Assembly: GCA_052144935.1 (NCBI GenBank)
Contig: JBKQPR010000071.1
Location: forward strand, 1-48,333
Reading direction: 5' to 3'
Source of the DNA: JOPF133 sp052144935
Lineage (GTDB): Bacteria > Acidobacteriota > Terriglobia > Bryobacterales > Bryobacteraceae
DNA length: 48,333 nucleotides
The notes beneath the pieces were generated by a model. The model was not told where the DNA came from. It was given only the letters and a program-made list of their open reading frames with translations, and did not search any database. This document shows, piece by piece, positions 34,785-43,329 of this stretch. How positions within the stretch are numbered: position 1 is the stretch's first letter; the number at the start of each line of letters is the position of its first letter. The translations under genes and the position numbers were made by a program.

Positions 34785-34885
34785 TCACCGCAGAGACGCG
34801 GAGGAAACGGTGGAAGCGCGGAGAAGACAATACTATCCTTGACTTTCTCCGCGCTTCCTCGATTTTCTCCGCGTCTCCGCGGTGA
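34785..34885. repeat. ~100-bp imperfect palindrome, copy 2 of the CGCGGAGA element
   Basis: The left arm begins TTCACCGCAGAGACGCGGAG and ends GGAAGCGCGGAGAAGACAA; the right arm begins TTGACTTTCTCCGCGCTTCC and ends TTCTCCGCGTCTCCGCGGTG. The arms pair over ~45 bases. It lies between two convergent gene ends (ABC permease and the last gene of the fimbria-like operon), where it could also serve as a two-way terminator. Confidence 0.82.
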
Positions 34886-34913
34886 GTGGGACTGGCAGGG
34901 CTTCTATATCGGG

Positions 34914-35423
34914 TCAGCGCGTGTCCAACGCCAGGTCCACAATCCCCGAGTACAGGCCGGAGGGAAGATTCCGGGGCGCGGCCAGCTCGAAGTTCACCGC
35001 GCAGGTGAGGATTCCCGACCGTTGCCAGCCTAGCACGAGGTCGTGGGTGGCGCCCGGTTCGAAAGTTCCGCTGGAACAGGCGGCCGCCTGGCCCCCCGCG
35101 GTGGCACGGGTCCTCGATCCTGCCCAGCGGACCGCTGTAACCTGCGCCGGGCCGTCCGGACCGTTGAGGCTCAGGAGGCGCGCGGTGACTCGAATCTGCC
35201 GGCCGGGCAACGCTCTCACCCACGCCGCTACACTGGTGGTCTGGCTGGTGACGTCGGAAGCGCCGTCGGCGGATACCCGGAAATTGACCGCGACCTGCTG
35301 CGGGTCGAGGCGAGCCTCCGGGTTGACCTGTAGCACCAGCGCCGTAGTTCCGCTACGTTGCGCGCCGGCCGGGCCGATGACGCATGCCACCAGCACCGCA
35401 ACCACTCCCGTCTTACTCGGCAT
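34914..35423 (-). CDS. Secreted subunit-like protein at the end of the fimbria-like operon
   Basis: Protein of 169 residues with a signal peptide (MPSKTGVVAVLVACVIGPAG). The mature part is beta-rich, with two cysteines (QAAACSSG and SGILTCAVNF) and a last strand LPSGLYSGIVDLALDTR. That ending (G-x-Y-x-G/A-x-V then alternating hydrophobics) is like the ends of the three pilin-like proteins at the front of this operon. It lies 94 bases after the barrel gene on the same strand. I infer a minor subunit, tip or cap; no family was recognised. Confidence 0.6.
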   Translation of the reverse strand: MPSKTGVVAVLVACVIGPAGAQRSGTTALVLQVNPEARLDPQQVAVNFRVSADGASDVTSQTTSVAAWVRALPGRQIRVTARLLSLNGPDGPAQVTAVRWAGSRTRATAGGQAAACSSGTFEPGATHDLVLGWQRSGILTCAVNFELAAPRNLPSGLYSGIVDLALDTR

Positions 35424-35517
35424 AATCGCCTTATCGGCACTATGCTACAAATTTCAAGGGTGGTGAACAAGACTCAGTTTTCCGGAAATGTACTACGGTT
35501 AACGCGGAAAAGTTCCG

Positions 35518-37824
35518 TTACTTTCTGTCCAATACCTTGCGGATGGGCTTCTGCGTGGTGTTGACAACGAAGGTGAATTCCAGAGCTGGTGGCGGCGCTC
35601 CCACCCGGACGGCGACCGGAATGGAGGCGGGCGAGCTCAAGGCGCCGCCCTCCGGCAGGGTCTTGGGGTCCAGCGCCAGTTCAAAATCGCCCTCGCGGAC
35701 GTTGTAGAACGTGAACCCTCCCTCCTTATTGGTGGTGGTGTAGCGGCTGCCGGGCCCCAGGCGGATCACGATGTCTTCGAGCGGCGCCTGGTCGGGTCCG
35801 TGTACCGTGCCTTGAATCGTCACCAGCGGCAACACCTCAAAATCGGTTCGCGAGGTGCGCCGCGGCTGAACCACCACTTGGGATTTCTGCGCATCGCCAG
35901 GATCGAAATCCGCGGGCAGTTGCGCCAGCGACAGCGCCACTTCGTGAGGCCCCTCCGGTATGTTCTCGAAAACGTAGCGACCATCGGGTCCGGTGGTGGC
36001 GGTCTGGCCGCCATCCAGGCTTACCGGGATGCCGGGGACATAGGAAGCGGCGGCCAGCGTCTTCAGCCGCACCACGCCTGCGATGCTTCCCACCAGGGGC
36101 GCGGCCTTGGCTATAAACTGGTCGGCATTCTCAGTCGGCAGGCCGCCGCCCCAGCGGATTTGCTTCGAGAGGCGGAAGTAGAAGCTCCATTGGCCGATGG
36201 CTGCCAGGCTCTCGGCTGCCGGGCTGGCCCCTTCGAGAGCGCCGTTTTCCAGCAGGAAGATGTTTTCCGGGTTCAGCGCGAAGTTCAGTTGGTTGCGGAA
36301 CATCTCGGCCTGCAGATTCCAGCCGTGCTTGAGCCGCACCGATACTCCGACCACCGAAGTCCGGTATGCCTCCGTGGAAAACACGGTCTGGTTGGCCAGA
36401 TCGTTGCCCACTTCCACGTTGGCGAAGGCGCTGAAGGGTCCCAGGTTGGCTTGCGCCAGCCCGCGGAAGAAGAGCGAGTTCAGCCGTTCGCTTCCGGTCA
36501 CCTGTTGGTACCGGACCGTACCGCCCACCGTAAAATGCCGGAACTGCAAGCTGTCGCCCGCCTCGCTCGATCGCTGGCGTTGCGAGCTGGGCTGCATGTC
36601 CATGCGGATATCGCGCCAGTTGACCTGGAGGGTCTGACGTCCGATCGTTCGCGAGAGCGCCCCGCTGATCTGCCGGTTGTTGGACGCTACGGTGCCCTCT
36701 CCCGGCGCCTGGTCGGAATAGGCCACCGTGGAGACCTGGCCGGTGGCCGAGAGCTTCCCGGGCAGTAGGGCGGACATGCCCAGCGCCGTGCTGGTGCTGT
36801 TCAGCAGGGGAAGGCTGGAATCGTGCTCCAGGTTGTTCCGGTATTGGCTGGCGGAGCCGTAGAGTTCCAGCCGTTTCCAGGGGTGCAAGCGCGCTTCGGC
36901 GAAGGGGCCCTGGCGGTCGCCCGCGTAATAGCCGGCCAAGGGGAAGTAGAGCGTGCCCTGGTAGGCGTAGTTCGCTTTCAAGGTGAAAACCGTGTCTTCC
37001 CAGGTTGCGCCGGCGAGAAAGGAGGTCACCGTACGCGCGGCGGCGGCCATGGGCCGCGAAACTTCGGCGTAGATCTTCAGCCGCTTGACGGGCGTGTACA
37101 ACGACTGCATCGCCATGGTGCGTACCAGCGGCGTCGTGCGTCCCGCGGGAAACAGGTCGGGATTGGCGGCGATGGACTGCGGGCTGGCCGAGAACTGCAT
37201 GAAGCGTGCCCCTACCAGCCAATGGGGCGCCACCTTGCGCACCGCTGAAACGCCCATCACCGTTTGGGGAGTCATAATGAAATAGGCCACGCGCGGGCCG
37301 GCGGTCAGCGTCTCCTCACCGTAGAAGAACGCGTATTGCGTGTCGCCGTGGACCGCCTGCACCTTGACGCCGCGGCCATGGATCTCGGGATTGAAGATGT
37401 TGTTGAAAGGAAACTGGACCAGGTTGGCGGACAAGCGAAAATCGCCGCCTGTGAACGTCCAGTACAGGCCCATCCATGGCGTGCCCCGCAGTTCCAGGAA
37501 ATTGTCGCCGGTCTGGAAACGGTTTTGTGCGCCGTAACCCTCCAGGCTTCCCGAGAGGAAGCCGAGCGCAGGCAGGAACTCCTGAAAGTGAAAGGCCGTG
37601 CCCGTGGTGTTCAGGAGGTCCTGCTGATTGCCCCCCAGGTAGTAGCCCTGGAACGCGATTTCGCCCTGTCCGCCGGGAATCCCGGAAGGCCCGCCGTTGG
37701 TTTGGCCGTATGCGGCGGCCCCGGCCAGGAGCAGGATGGCGGCAGCGCCGGCCGGCCGCCGCGCGCGGCTACGGTGCTGGTTTTGTGGCCACAACAAGCG
37801 CGGTAGCCTCCTGGATTTCATCAC
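35518..37824 (-). CDS. Outer-membrane barrel protein with C-terminal carboxypeptidase-regulatory repeats (usher-like position)
   Basis: Protein of 768 residues. After an Arg-rich start and a hydrophobic signal segment (PAGAAAILLLAGAAAYGQ), about 560 residues are alternating amphipathic strands with many aromatic ends (GLYWTFTGGDFRLSANLVQF, AGARFMQFS-like repeats, FSAFANVEVGNDLANQTVFS), as in outer-membrane barrels. From about residue 590 two CarboxypepD_reg/SdrD_B-like beta-sandwich repeats follow (SIAGVVRLKTLA ... DGRYVFENIPEG; ITIQGTVHGPDQAPLED-like ... GGFTFYNVREG). Its place after the PapD-like chaperone and its size match an usher, but I see no FimD-type sequence signature. It overlaps the chaperone gene by 56 bases. 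The proposed role as secretion pore for the pilin-like proteins is inference. Confidence 0.72.
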   Translation of the reverse strand: MMKSRRLPRLLWPQNQHRSRARRPAGAAAILLLAGAAAYGQTNGGPSGIPGGQGEIAFQGYYLGGNQQDLLNTTGTAFHFQEFLPALGFLSGSLEGYGAQNRFQTGDNFLELRGTPWMGLYWTFTGGDFRLSANLVQFPFNNIFNPEIHGRGVKVQAVHGDTQYAFFYGEETLTAGPRVAYFIMTPQTVMGVSAVRKVAPHWLVGARFMQFSASPQSIAANPDLFPAGRTTPLVRTMAMQSLYTPVKRLKIYAEVSRPMAAAARTVTSFLAGATWEDTVFTLKANYAYQGTLYFPLAGYYAGDRQGPFAEARLHPWKRLELYGSASQYRNNLEHDSSLPLLNSTSTALGMSALLPGKLSATGQVSTVAYSDQAPGEGTVASNNRQISGALSRTIGRQTLQVNWRDIRMDMQPSSQRQRSSEAGDSLQFRHFTVGGTVRYQQVTGSERLNSLFFRGLAQANLGPFSAFANVEVGNDLANQTVFSTEAYRTSVVGVSVRLKHGWNLQAEMFRNQLNFALNPENIFLLENGALEGASPAAESLAAIGQWSFYFRLSKQIRWGGGLPTENADQFIAKAAPLVGSIAGVVRLKTLAAASYVPGIPVSLDGGQTATTGPDGRYVFENIPEGPHEVALSLAQLPADFDPGDAQKSQVVVQPRRTSRTDFEVLPLVTIQGTVHGPDQAPLEDIVIRLGPGSRYTTTNKEGGFTFYNVREGDFELALDPKTLPEGGALSSPASIPVAVRVGAPPPALEFTFVVNTTQKPIRKVLDRK

Positions 37825-38608
37825 CGCCCAGGTCTACCCGCGCCCGCAAAGTGTACTTGCCCTCAGCAGCCAGCTTCAGTGGAAACAGGAAGTTCTGGTC
37901 GCGCTTCGGCAGCACGGGCAGGGGGACGAAGTGGGCCGTCTCCACCACCACTCCGTTTTCGTCCAGCACATCCAGGTCGCCTTGCGGCCGGAAGTGCATG
38001 AGACCGGCATTGTTGATCGTCACCACCGCGCGCCAGAGGGGATTCTTGGGGTCGGCCACATACTCCAGCTTCATATCCTTGACCTTGCCCTCCAGCGCCG
38101 GTTGCCCCACCACTACGTAGATGGCGGCCACAATCTGGATCGCCGTCCGCATACCGATGGCTTCTTTGGCGCGCTCGGCCGTCGGCTGGGTAGTAAAGCC
38201 GATGGCGCAATGGTAGCTTCGCGCGGTCGCCGAGGGCGGCACGCGCAGTGTGTACCGCACCGGAATTTGCGCTTTGCCATTCAATTCCACCTCCATGGGA
38301 TTGGCCACCAGCCACTGCCGGCAGGAGAATTCAGCTTCCTGTTTGTATTCCGGCCCGAATTGCGGCGTGGCAGTCGAGTCAAGGTAGAAATCCAGCGTCC
38401 CGGCCACTGCCCGGACCTTCTCTTCGGTGGTGTTCGCCAGGGTTAGAACACCGGAATGCGTCGCCCCTGGCGCAAGCGTGAGCTCTTCCCGCATAGGCGC
38501 CAGACCCAGGCCCATCTGCGCGCGCAGAACGCCGGGCAGTGCCAGGGCGGTGACCAGGCTGAGAATCGTTATGGAACGTTGGCTGTATAAGTAAGTGAGA
38601 TCGTACAT
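37769..38608 (-). CDS. PapD-like periplasmic chaperone of the fimbria-like operon
   Basis: Protein of 279 residues. A signal segment (SITILSLVTALALPGVLRAQ) is followed by an immunoglobulin-like N-terminal domain: LGLAPMREELTLAPGATHSG then VLTLANTTEEKVRAVAGTLD, the start expected for PapD-like or DUF916-like chaperones, which supply a strand to pilin subunits. A second beta-domain runs from about KDMKLEYVADPKNPLWRAVV to GKYTLRARVDLGGDE. It overlaps both neighbours (40 bases with the upstream subunit, 56 with the barrel), so translation is tightly coupled. The start is set by the frame; no alternative ATG lies before the signal segment. Confidence 0.7.
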   Translation of the reverse strand: MYDLTYLYSQRSITILSLVTALALPGVLRAQMGLGLAPMREELTLAPGATHSGVLTLANTTEEKVRAVAGTLDFYLDSTATPQFGPEYKQEAEFSCRQWLVANPMEVELNGKAQIPVRYTLRVPPSATARSYHCAIGFTTQPTAERAKEAIGMRTAIQIVAAIYVVVGQPALEGKVKDMKLEYVADPKNPLWRAVVTINNAGLMHFRPQGDLDVLDENGVVVETAHFVPLPVLPKRDQNFLFPLKLAAEGKYTLRARVDLGGDEIQEATALVVATKPAP

Positions 38609-39102
38609 GCAGGACTCGTTTCCGCGATATATTTCCAGTTATCGGCAAGCGTGAAGCCGATGGTGACCGAGTAATTTATAGAGACAGTGCCTTCCGAGCC
38701 GCTGGCCACCACCTGTGTCGTGGTCGAAAGCGGAAAGGAACCGGCGCACGACCCCGATCCGCCCAGCCCCGACACGCTCGCCGACGAGCAGGTTACCGTA
38801 ACCGCCGAAACGGGCACGGTCGAACAGTTGGTAAATACCGAGGAGGCCGCCTGGACCGTCAGGCTCCAGTTATTGCCGGACCCTATGGCGGTCCAGGAAG
38901 CCGTCGCCGTGGCACTGCCCGCAACCACCGGAACCGTCCCCGGATTGGTGGCGTTGAAACTGATCGTCGCCGGGCTGACAGTCAGCGTAAAGTTGGCGAC
39001 AGCCGGTTGTGAAGCGGCCAGGGCGTGAGGCTTCGCAACCGGGATCACCGGGGGCTTTGACGCCACGGCCGCCAGCAACGCAATGGAAAGCCAGCCAGTC
39101 AT
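38569..39102 (-). CDS. Secreted pilin-like subunit C
   Basis: Protein of 177 residues with a signal peptide (MTGWLSIALLAAVASKPPV). The mature part is rich in Thr/Ser/Ala and alternates strand-like segments: ANFTLTVSPATISFNATNPG, ASWTAIGSGNNWSLTVQA, two cysteine pairs (TNCSTV..VTVTCSS; SGSCAGS..SPACTIS), ending CTISLTYTANVP. This is the composition and final strand of spore-coat-U/pilin-like subunits assembled by chaperones. It starts 4 bases after subunit B. Confidence 0.65.
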   Translation of the reverse strand: MTGWLSIALLAAVASKPPVIPVAKPHALAASQPAVANFTLTVSPATISFNATNPGTVPVVAGSATATASWTAIGSGNNWSLTVQAASSVFTNCSTVPVSAVTVTCSSASVSGLGGSGSCAGSFPLSTTTQVVASGSEGTVSINYSVTIGFTLADNWKYIAETSPACTISLTYTANVP

Positions 39103-39106
39103 CGTC

Positions 39107-39646
39107 TTATAGGGCGGCGATGGTGAACGTCGCCGTCGCCGTGTAGGTTGCGGCGGCGTACACCGGGTCGTCGGTGAGGGACCACGCTACCGAAGCCGAA
39201 TTCCCCGTCTTGGTCGAGCTGGCGGCCGCGCCCCACGTGCCGAATCCGGTCGATGACGACGTGCTGGCTGTCTGTGAACCCGTGCAAGCCGTGCCCGGGG
39301 AGCTCACGGTGCAACTGTAGGTCAACGCGTCGCCCGTGGAAGGCGGCGTGGTCACCGAGGGGCCACCCGTGCCGGCAAAGTCCGAGGTCACCTTGAGTGT
39401 CAGCGAGCCGCTGCCGGTGGTTTTGCTGGTGCGAATCAGGTAAGTCAGGCTGGTTGTCCCCGTATACGGGTTGCCGAAGGTTGTGCTGCTCGTCGTCAGG
39501 CTGGTGGTACCGGTGTTGACGGTCAGCGATGCCTCCGGCCCCACCGTAACCGAAAGCGATGTGGTCCCGGTGCTCTGGGCCTGCGCCAGGCCGGCCATGG
39601 CCAGCAGCCCGCAAGCGGTGATTATGAGGGTTGTCTTCTTTATCAT
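39107..39646 (-). CDS. Secreted pilin-like subunit B
   Basis: Protein of 179 residues. Signal peptide MIKKTTLIITACGLLAMAGL then AQAQ. The mature part is very rich in Thr and Ser; SLTYLIRTSKTTGSGSLTLK, a cysteine pair (TYSCTVSSPGTACTGSQTAS) and the ending SLTDDPVYAAATYTATATFT are shared with subunit A (QTAS, D-x-PVY-x-x-x-TY-x-A). It is probably a major shaft subunit. AAAGGAG lies 8 bases before the ATG, the strongest ribosome site of the operon, which fits high production. It starts 12 bases past the subunit A stop. Confidence 0.7.
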   Translation of the reverse strand: MIKKTTLIITACGLLAMAGLAQAQSTGTTSLSVTVGPEASLTVNTGTTSLTTSSTTFGNPYTGTTSLTYLIRTSKTTGSGSLTLKVTSDFAGTGGPSVTTPPSTGDALTYSCTVSSPGTACTGSQTASTSSSTGFGTWGAAASSTKTGNSASVAWSLTDDPVYAAATYTATATFTIAAL

Positions 39647-39658
39647 GCGTTATCTCCT

Positions 39659-40204
39659 TTAAGTTGCACTAATGGTGAATGTGATGTTTGCCGAATAGGT
39701 GCCCGTGGAATAGACAGGACTGTCGATCAGGGTGAACGTCAGGCTCACCGAGTTCGGATTCTGGCTACTGCAGGCGCCGCCCCCTCCCGTGCATGCCGAA
39801 GCAGGCACGGTCAGCACGGGGGTTTGACTCGTAGTGGAGGCCGTTTGCGTCCCGGAACACGCCGTGCCCAGGTTGGCGCCGCTGCAGACGTAGGTCAGCG
39901 CGCCGCTCGCCGCCGAGGGGCCTCCCGATGGGGTGAAATCGCTGGTGACCCGAAGCGTGATGGCGCCGCCGCCCACGGGCGTGGTTCGCACCTGGTAGTT
40001 CACCGGGACGGTCGCCGTAAAAGGCTGAAATGAGTTTGAGCTATGGCTCAGAGTCGCCGTCCCGGGTGTGGTCAGCGCGCCAACCGGATTCAGGGTCGCG
40101 GTGAGAGTCTCGACGGCCGTCCCCGTGCCGCCTCCGGCCGGGAGACATCCCAGCGCCAGGAGCAGCCACGGTGCGGTTTGGCGAAGAACCAATTTGCCTC
40201 TCAT
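39659..40204 (-). CDS. Secreted pilin-like subunit A (first gene of the operon)
   Basis: Protein of 181 residues from the ATG at 40204 (a TTG at 40231 would lengthen the N-terminus before the signal sequence). Signal peptide MRGKLVLRQTAPWLLLALGC. The mature part has ATLSHSSNSFQPFTATVPVN, VNYQVRTTPVGGGAITLRVT, a cysteine pair (YVCSGANLGTACSGTQTAST) and ends LIDSPVYSTGTYSANITFTI. It is a paralogue of subunit B. The AT-rich stretch just upstream (40240-40310) is unusual for this genome and probably holds the operon promoter. Confidence 0.68.
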   Translation of the reverse strand: MRGKLVLRQTAPWLLLALGCLPAGGGTGTAVETLTATLNPVGALTTPGTATLSHSSNSFQPFTATVPVNYQVRTTPVGGGAITLRVTSDFTPSGGPSAASGALTYVCSGANLGTACSGTQTASTTSQTPVLTVPASACTGGGGACSSQNPNSVSLTFTLIDSPVYSTGTYSANITFTISAT

Positions 40205-40615
40205 CACGATCTGAGGGTCACATAAACCCAATCAAGTGAACAAGATCCAATTTGGTTATTAAAAAGCCGTTAATTCAAACTTTTCCTTATAACCCACTCT
40301 ATTTGCGCGATTTACACGGATTAGGAGTCGGTCCTGTTACGCCCCGTGCTATGAGAGTGCCAGTACCCCGCGAAACGGGGGTTACTCGCTGCTGTGTAGT
40401 GAGTCAAAAGTCCGGTAACGTGGGCGCCCGGCGGTGGGTGATCCGTAGATGGAAACAGGATGCGGCGCATGCGGCACAGAGGATGAGGACGGAGGTCGCC
40501 ACCTGCACTATGTGGGAGGCGGACTGAAGCGGCCGGCGGGGCGGGAACGGTCCTGGAATTCCCCCACAAGGCGCCGCGTTGCGATCTGCCGGACAGGACC
40601 TGGATCGGCGGTTCG
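40205..40615. other. Intergenic region with an AT-rich patch before the fimbria-like operon
   Basis: No gene is supported. Bases ~40232-40315 are markedly AT-rich (for example GGTTATTAAAAAGCCGTTAA), unlike the surroundings, and lie directly upstream of subunit A, so this is the likely promoter area. I cannot assign clear -35/-10 boxes. Confidence 0.4.
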
Positions 40616-41520
40616 CTAGTTTCCGACCCCGATTGGGTTGGGCGCGGACGTGGGCGTGGGGATGACATTCCAACTCAGCTTAGTCGACGGCACGCAGAGA
40701 AGCTCCGCTTGGATTACCTCCAAGGTGGGCAGCGTTCCGGCAGCTACGAGCTGATTGTTGTAGATCACGTTCCGCTAGAAGGGCACGGGAGTGGTGAGGT
40801 AACACGTCAGGTGTGAGTTCGGGTGGGTGATTGGCCTGACGACTTGCGCGGGCAGTCCGCCAGCGTTAGGAGTCATTACCACCTTTTCGACAGGGTTGCA
40901 GAAAAGAAAGGGCCGCAGCACGCTTGCTTGCTCGGGCTGGAATTGGTCCCTGAGCGAGACCACCATATAGAGGTTATCGCCGGCGGCCTGATAGCACTTG
41001 CAATAGTCCAAAACCCCCGGTGCGGGAATTGGCTGGAGCGCTGGCACATTCACGCCAGGAGTAAGCAGCGCTTTGCCCGACGGCACCGCCAGGATTATCG
41101 CCCGTCCCATCTGCAGGGGGGTCGTACCGAACTGGTTTTAGGACCGTGACCTGGCGTGGCATCGACGGCTCCGGGTTGATCAGGTACATCAACAGGTGGG
41201 GGTTGGGTTAAGAATCGTGGTGGTAGCCCCATTGTAGATTTTCACCGCCGGATTGCAGAACAGCGAAGGCCTGAGATCCGTGACCGTCTCAAACGGGCTG
41301 GGCAGCAACGTAGAGCTGATCGTCGCGATATCGAACTGTTCCTGCAGGTATACAGAGGCCGGCTGAACCTGGTCCCGGCGCCAGGTAACAGTTGAAATGG
41401 TCCAGGTTTGTAGGAACAGTGGGAGCTGGTTGGGCGAAGATGGTACCCGCAGCGGCAAACATCGAGCAAATTGCAAACGTGGTAGTTTTCCAGCCAATAC
41501 TCCTTGTGAGCTTTGGCGAA
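40616..41520 (-). pseudogene. Secreted repeat protein (DUF7450-like) with several frameshifts and an in-frame stop
   Basis: Joined over frames, this is a secreted protein: signal GWKTTTFAICSMFAAAGTIF, then HFNCYLAPG / DQVQPASVYLQEQFD ... LRPSLFCNPAVKIYNG, LLMYLINPEPSMPRQVTVL / NQFGTTPLQMGRAIILAV, DYCKCYQAAGD ... VSLRDQFQPEQASVLRPFLF then CNPVEK, HLTCYLTTPVPF, and after an in-frame TAG (40775-40777) RNVIYNNQLVAAGTLPTLEV to the stop at 40616. The repeated pattern V-x-L-x-D/E-Q-F ... L-x-P-x-L-F/C-C-N/V-P ... HL-x-CY is typical of DUF7450-like secreted proteins. The frame changes fit one missing base in runs of G (~41384), C (~41200) and A (~41147). The start codon is unclear. Confidence 0.6.
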
Positions 41521-41854
41521 TTTTCGACGCCCGGGCGCCGTTCAGAATGGGACCCCGTTTTGGCCCAGGTTGCGATCACTATACACCCAGCCGCCCATTT
41601 TCGGTTCGTCCGCAAAAGAAGCGGTTGCCGCGATGCCGGAAGATCCAAGACTTAGCCCGGTCTTACGTGGCAAATCTCCGCCGGAGTACCGATGATTAGG
41701 ACCGCGCCTCAGAGGTTTGCCCCGCGCGGATACGAGCGTCCACTTACATCGCCATGTTCGAAGCTGGCAAACATCGGGCAGACGGGACCAAGGGACGCCC
41801 GGCCGAATCCTTTGTCTCGCGGTTTTCGGGCAGCCCCGAGTTTCGGGGTCCGGT
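41521..41854. other. Intergenic region without a supported gene
   Basis: Frames are open but not convincing. A minus-strand frame ends FADEPKMGGWVYSDRN near 41545 and could be the tail of another decayed gene; I do not recognise it. Confidence 0.25.
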
Positions 41855-42742
41855 TCAGTGAGAACCGCCCATGGTACCCAGGAACTCGGCGGCCACTTCG
41901 GCCGGTGGGCGGCGCCGCCCATCCACCTGGTAGTTGAGGCGGCGCATGGCGGCGTCGGATAGCTTGCCGGATAGCGCTTCCAGAGCCTCTCGCAGCTTGG
42001 GATGGCGCGCCAGGGCGTCCTCGCGAGCCACTACCGCACATTCGTAGGGCGGGAAGTAGTGGCGGTCGTCTTCGAGAACGGTGACATCCAAGGCGGAGGC
42101 CAGTCCGTCGGTGGAGTTGGCGGCGATCAGATCCACGCGCCGGCTGCCGAGGGCGGCGTAGAGCAGCCCGATATCCATGCTGACAGGGTCGCCCTCGGCG
42201 CGCAGGCTGTAGGTGCGCAGGAGGCCGTCCAGCCCGTCCGGACGCTGGCGGAATTCGTAGCCGATGCCCATGCGCCAGGCGTGCGCGCGGGCGGCCTCGG
42301 AGAGCGTCGCCAGGCGTTCGCCGCGGGCGGTTTCGCCGCGCACCATCATGGCGAAGGTATCGTTGAAGCCCAGCGGCCGCAGCCACACCAGCCGCCACTG
42401 GCGCAGGTAGGCGGCGCGCACGGTTTCCAGCGCGGCTTCGCGATCGTCCGCACGGCCCCCCGCCGTCGGCTGTTTGAGCACCGCCGTGAGCGCCGTGCCG
42501 GTGTATTCGGGATACAGATCGATGTCCCCTTGGATCAGCGCCTGATGGGCCAGCAGCGTGCCGCCCAGGTTGAGTTTGCGCTCCACGGGCAGGTGCAGAG
42601 TGCGCTCGATCTGCTGGGCCAGAATCTCGCCCAAGAGTACCTGTTCGGTGAAGTTCTTGGAGCCGACCACCAGGCGTGCCGGATGGGAACAGGCGGCCAG
42701 CCCGAGAGCCGTCAGCGCGGCGATAATCTGCGTTCGATCCAT
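41855..42742 (-). CDS. Quaternary-amine ABC transporter, substrate-binding lipoprotein (OpuC/ProX-like)
   Basis: Protein of 295 residues. Lipobox LAAC puts the lipid on Cys18. The mature part has the family features VVGSKNFTEQVLLGEILAQQ, GDIDLYPEYTGTAL (ligand-proximal Tyr residues) and ANSTDGLASALDVTVLEDDR, and binds glycine betaine, choline or a similar osmolyte. It overlaps the permease gene by 31 bases and is the last gene of the three-gene operon ATPase-permease-binding protein. Confidence 0.9.
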   Translation of the reverse strand: MDRTQIIAALTALGLAACSHPARLVVGSKNFTEQVLLGEILAQQIERTLHLPVERKLNLGGTLLAHQALIQGDIDLYPEYTGTALTAVLKQPTAGGRADDREAALETVRAAYLRQWRLVWLRPLGFNDTFAMMVRGETARGERLATLSEAARAHAWRMGIGYEFRQRPDGLDGLLRTYSLRAEGDPVSMDIGLLYAALGSRRVDLIAANSTDGLASALDVTVLEDDRHYFPPYECAVVAREDALARHPKLREALEALSGKLSDAAMRRLNYQVDGRRRPPAEVAAEFLGTMGGSH

Positions 42743-43329
42743 TCCAGCCCTTCGTCGGCGGCCAGCGCCATGGCGGCCGCCGGAATCGCACCCGCCAGTA
42801 TGGTGGGCGTGTCCAGCATGGCGATGCCGCGGAAAATGAAGACCCCCAGGCCGCCGCCGCCGATGGCCGCCGCGATGGTGGCGCCGCCGATGGTGGCGAC
42901 GGTGGCGATGCGCAGGCCGGCCAGAATGGAGGGCGCCGCCAGCGGCAACTCCACCTGCCAGAGGATCTGGCGGCCGGTCATCCCCATGGCTACGGCCAGC
43001 TCACGTACGGTGCGGTCGACGCCCAGAATGCCCACCAGGGTGTTGCGCAGCATGGGCAGCAGCGCGTAGAGCGCCAGCGCTACCACGGCGGTGCGCTTGC
43101 CGATTCCGCCGATCAGCGGAAGAGGCAGCAGAAATCCAAAAAGCGCCAGGCTGGGGATGGTCTGGGCCAGGTTGGCGAATCCGATCACCCAGCGGCGCAG
43201 GGCAGCGTGGCGGCTGAGCAGCACGGCCGCCGGCCAAGCCACCGCCGCGGCAATGGCGATGGCGCTAGCCACCAGTTGCAGGTGGTCGAGCGAGAGGGCG
43301 GCAATTTCAGAGGCGAGGCGGCCGTTCAT
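42712..43329 (-). CDS. Quaternary-amine ABC transporter, permease (OpuCB-like)
   Basis: Protein of 205 residues with about five to six helices, normal for OpuCB/ProW-like permeases. FANLAQTIPSLALFGFLLPL, LYALLPMLRNTLVGILGVDR (before the EAA loop) and TGRQILWQVELPLAAPSILA with the conserved Gly of the EAA motif are present. It overlaps the ATPase gene by 23 bases and the binding-protein gene by 31, so the operon is translationally coupled. Confidence 0.9.
   Translation of the reverse strand: MNGRLASEIAALSLDHLQLVASAIAIAAAVAWPAAVLLSRHAALRRWVIGFANLAQTIPSLALFGFLLPLPLIGGIGKRTAVVALALYALLPMLRNTLVGILGVDRTVRELAVAMGMTGRQILWQVELPLAAPSILAGLRIATVATIGGATIAAAIGGGGLGVFIFRGIAMLDTPTILAGAIPAAAMALAADEGLEWIERRLSPR

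Noticed and set aside
36131..37222. 363-codon second minus-strand frame inside the barrel gene
   Set aside because: Arg/Gly/Pro-rich frame shadow; the barrel frame has signal peptide, beta pattern and regulatory repeats.
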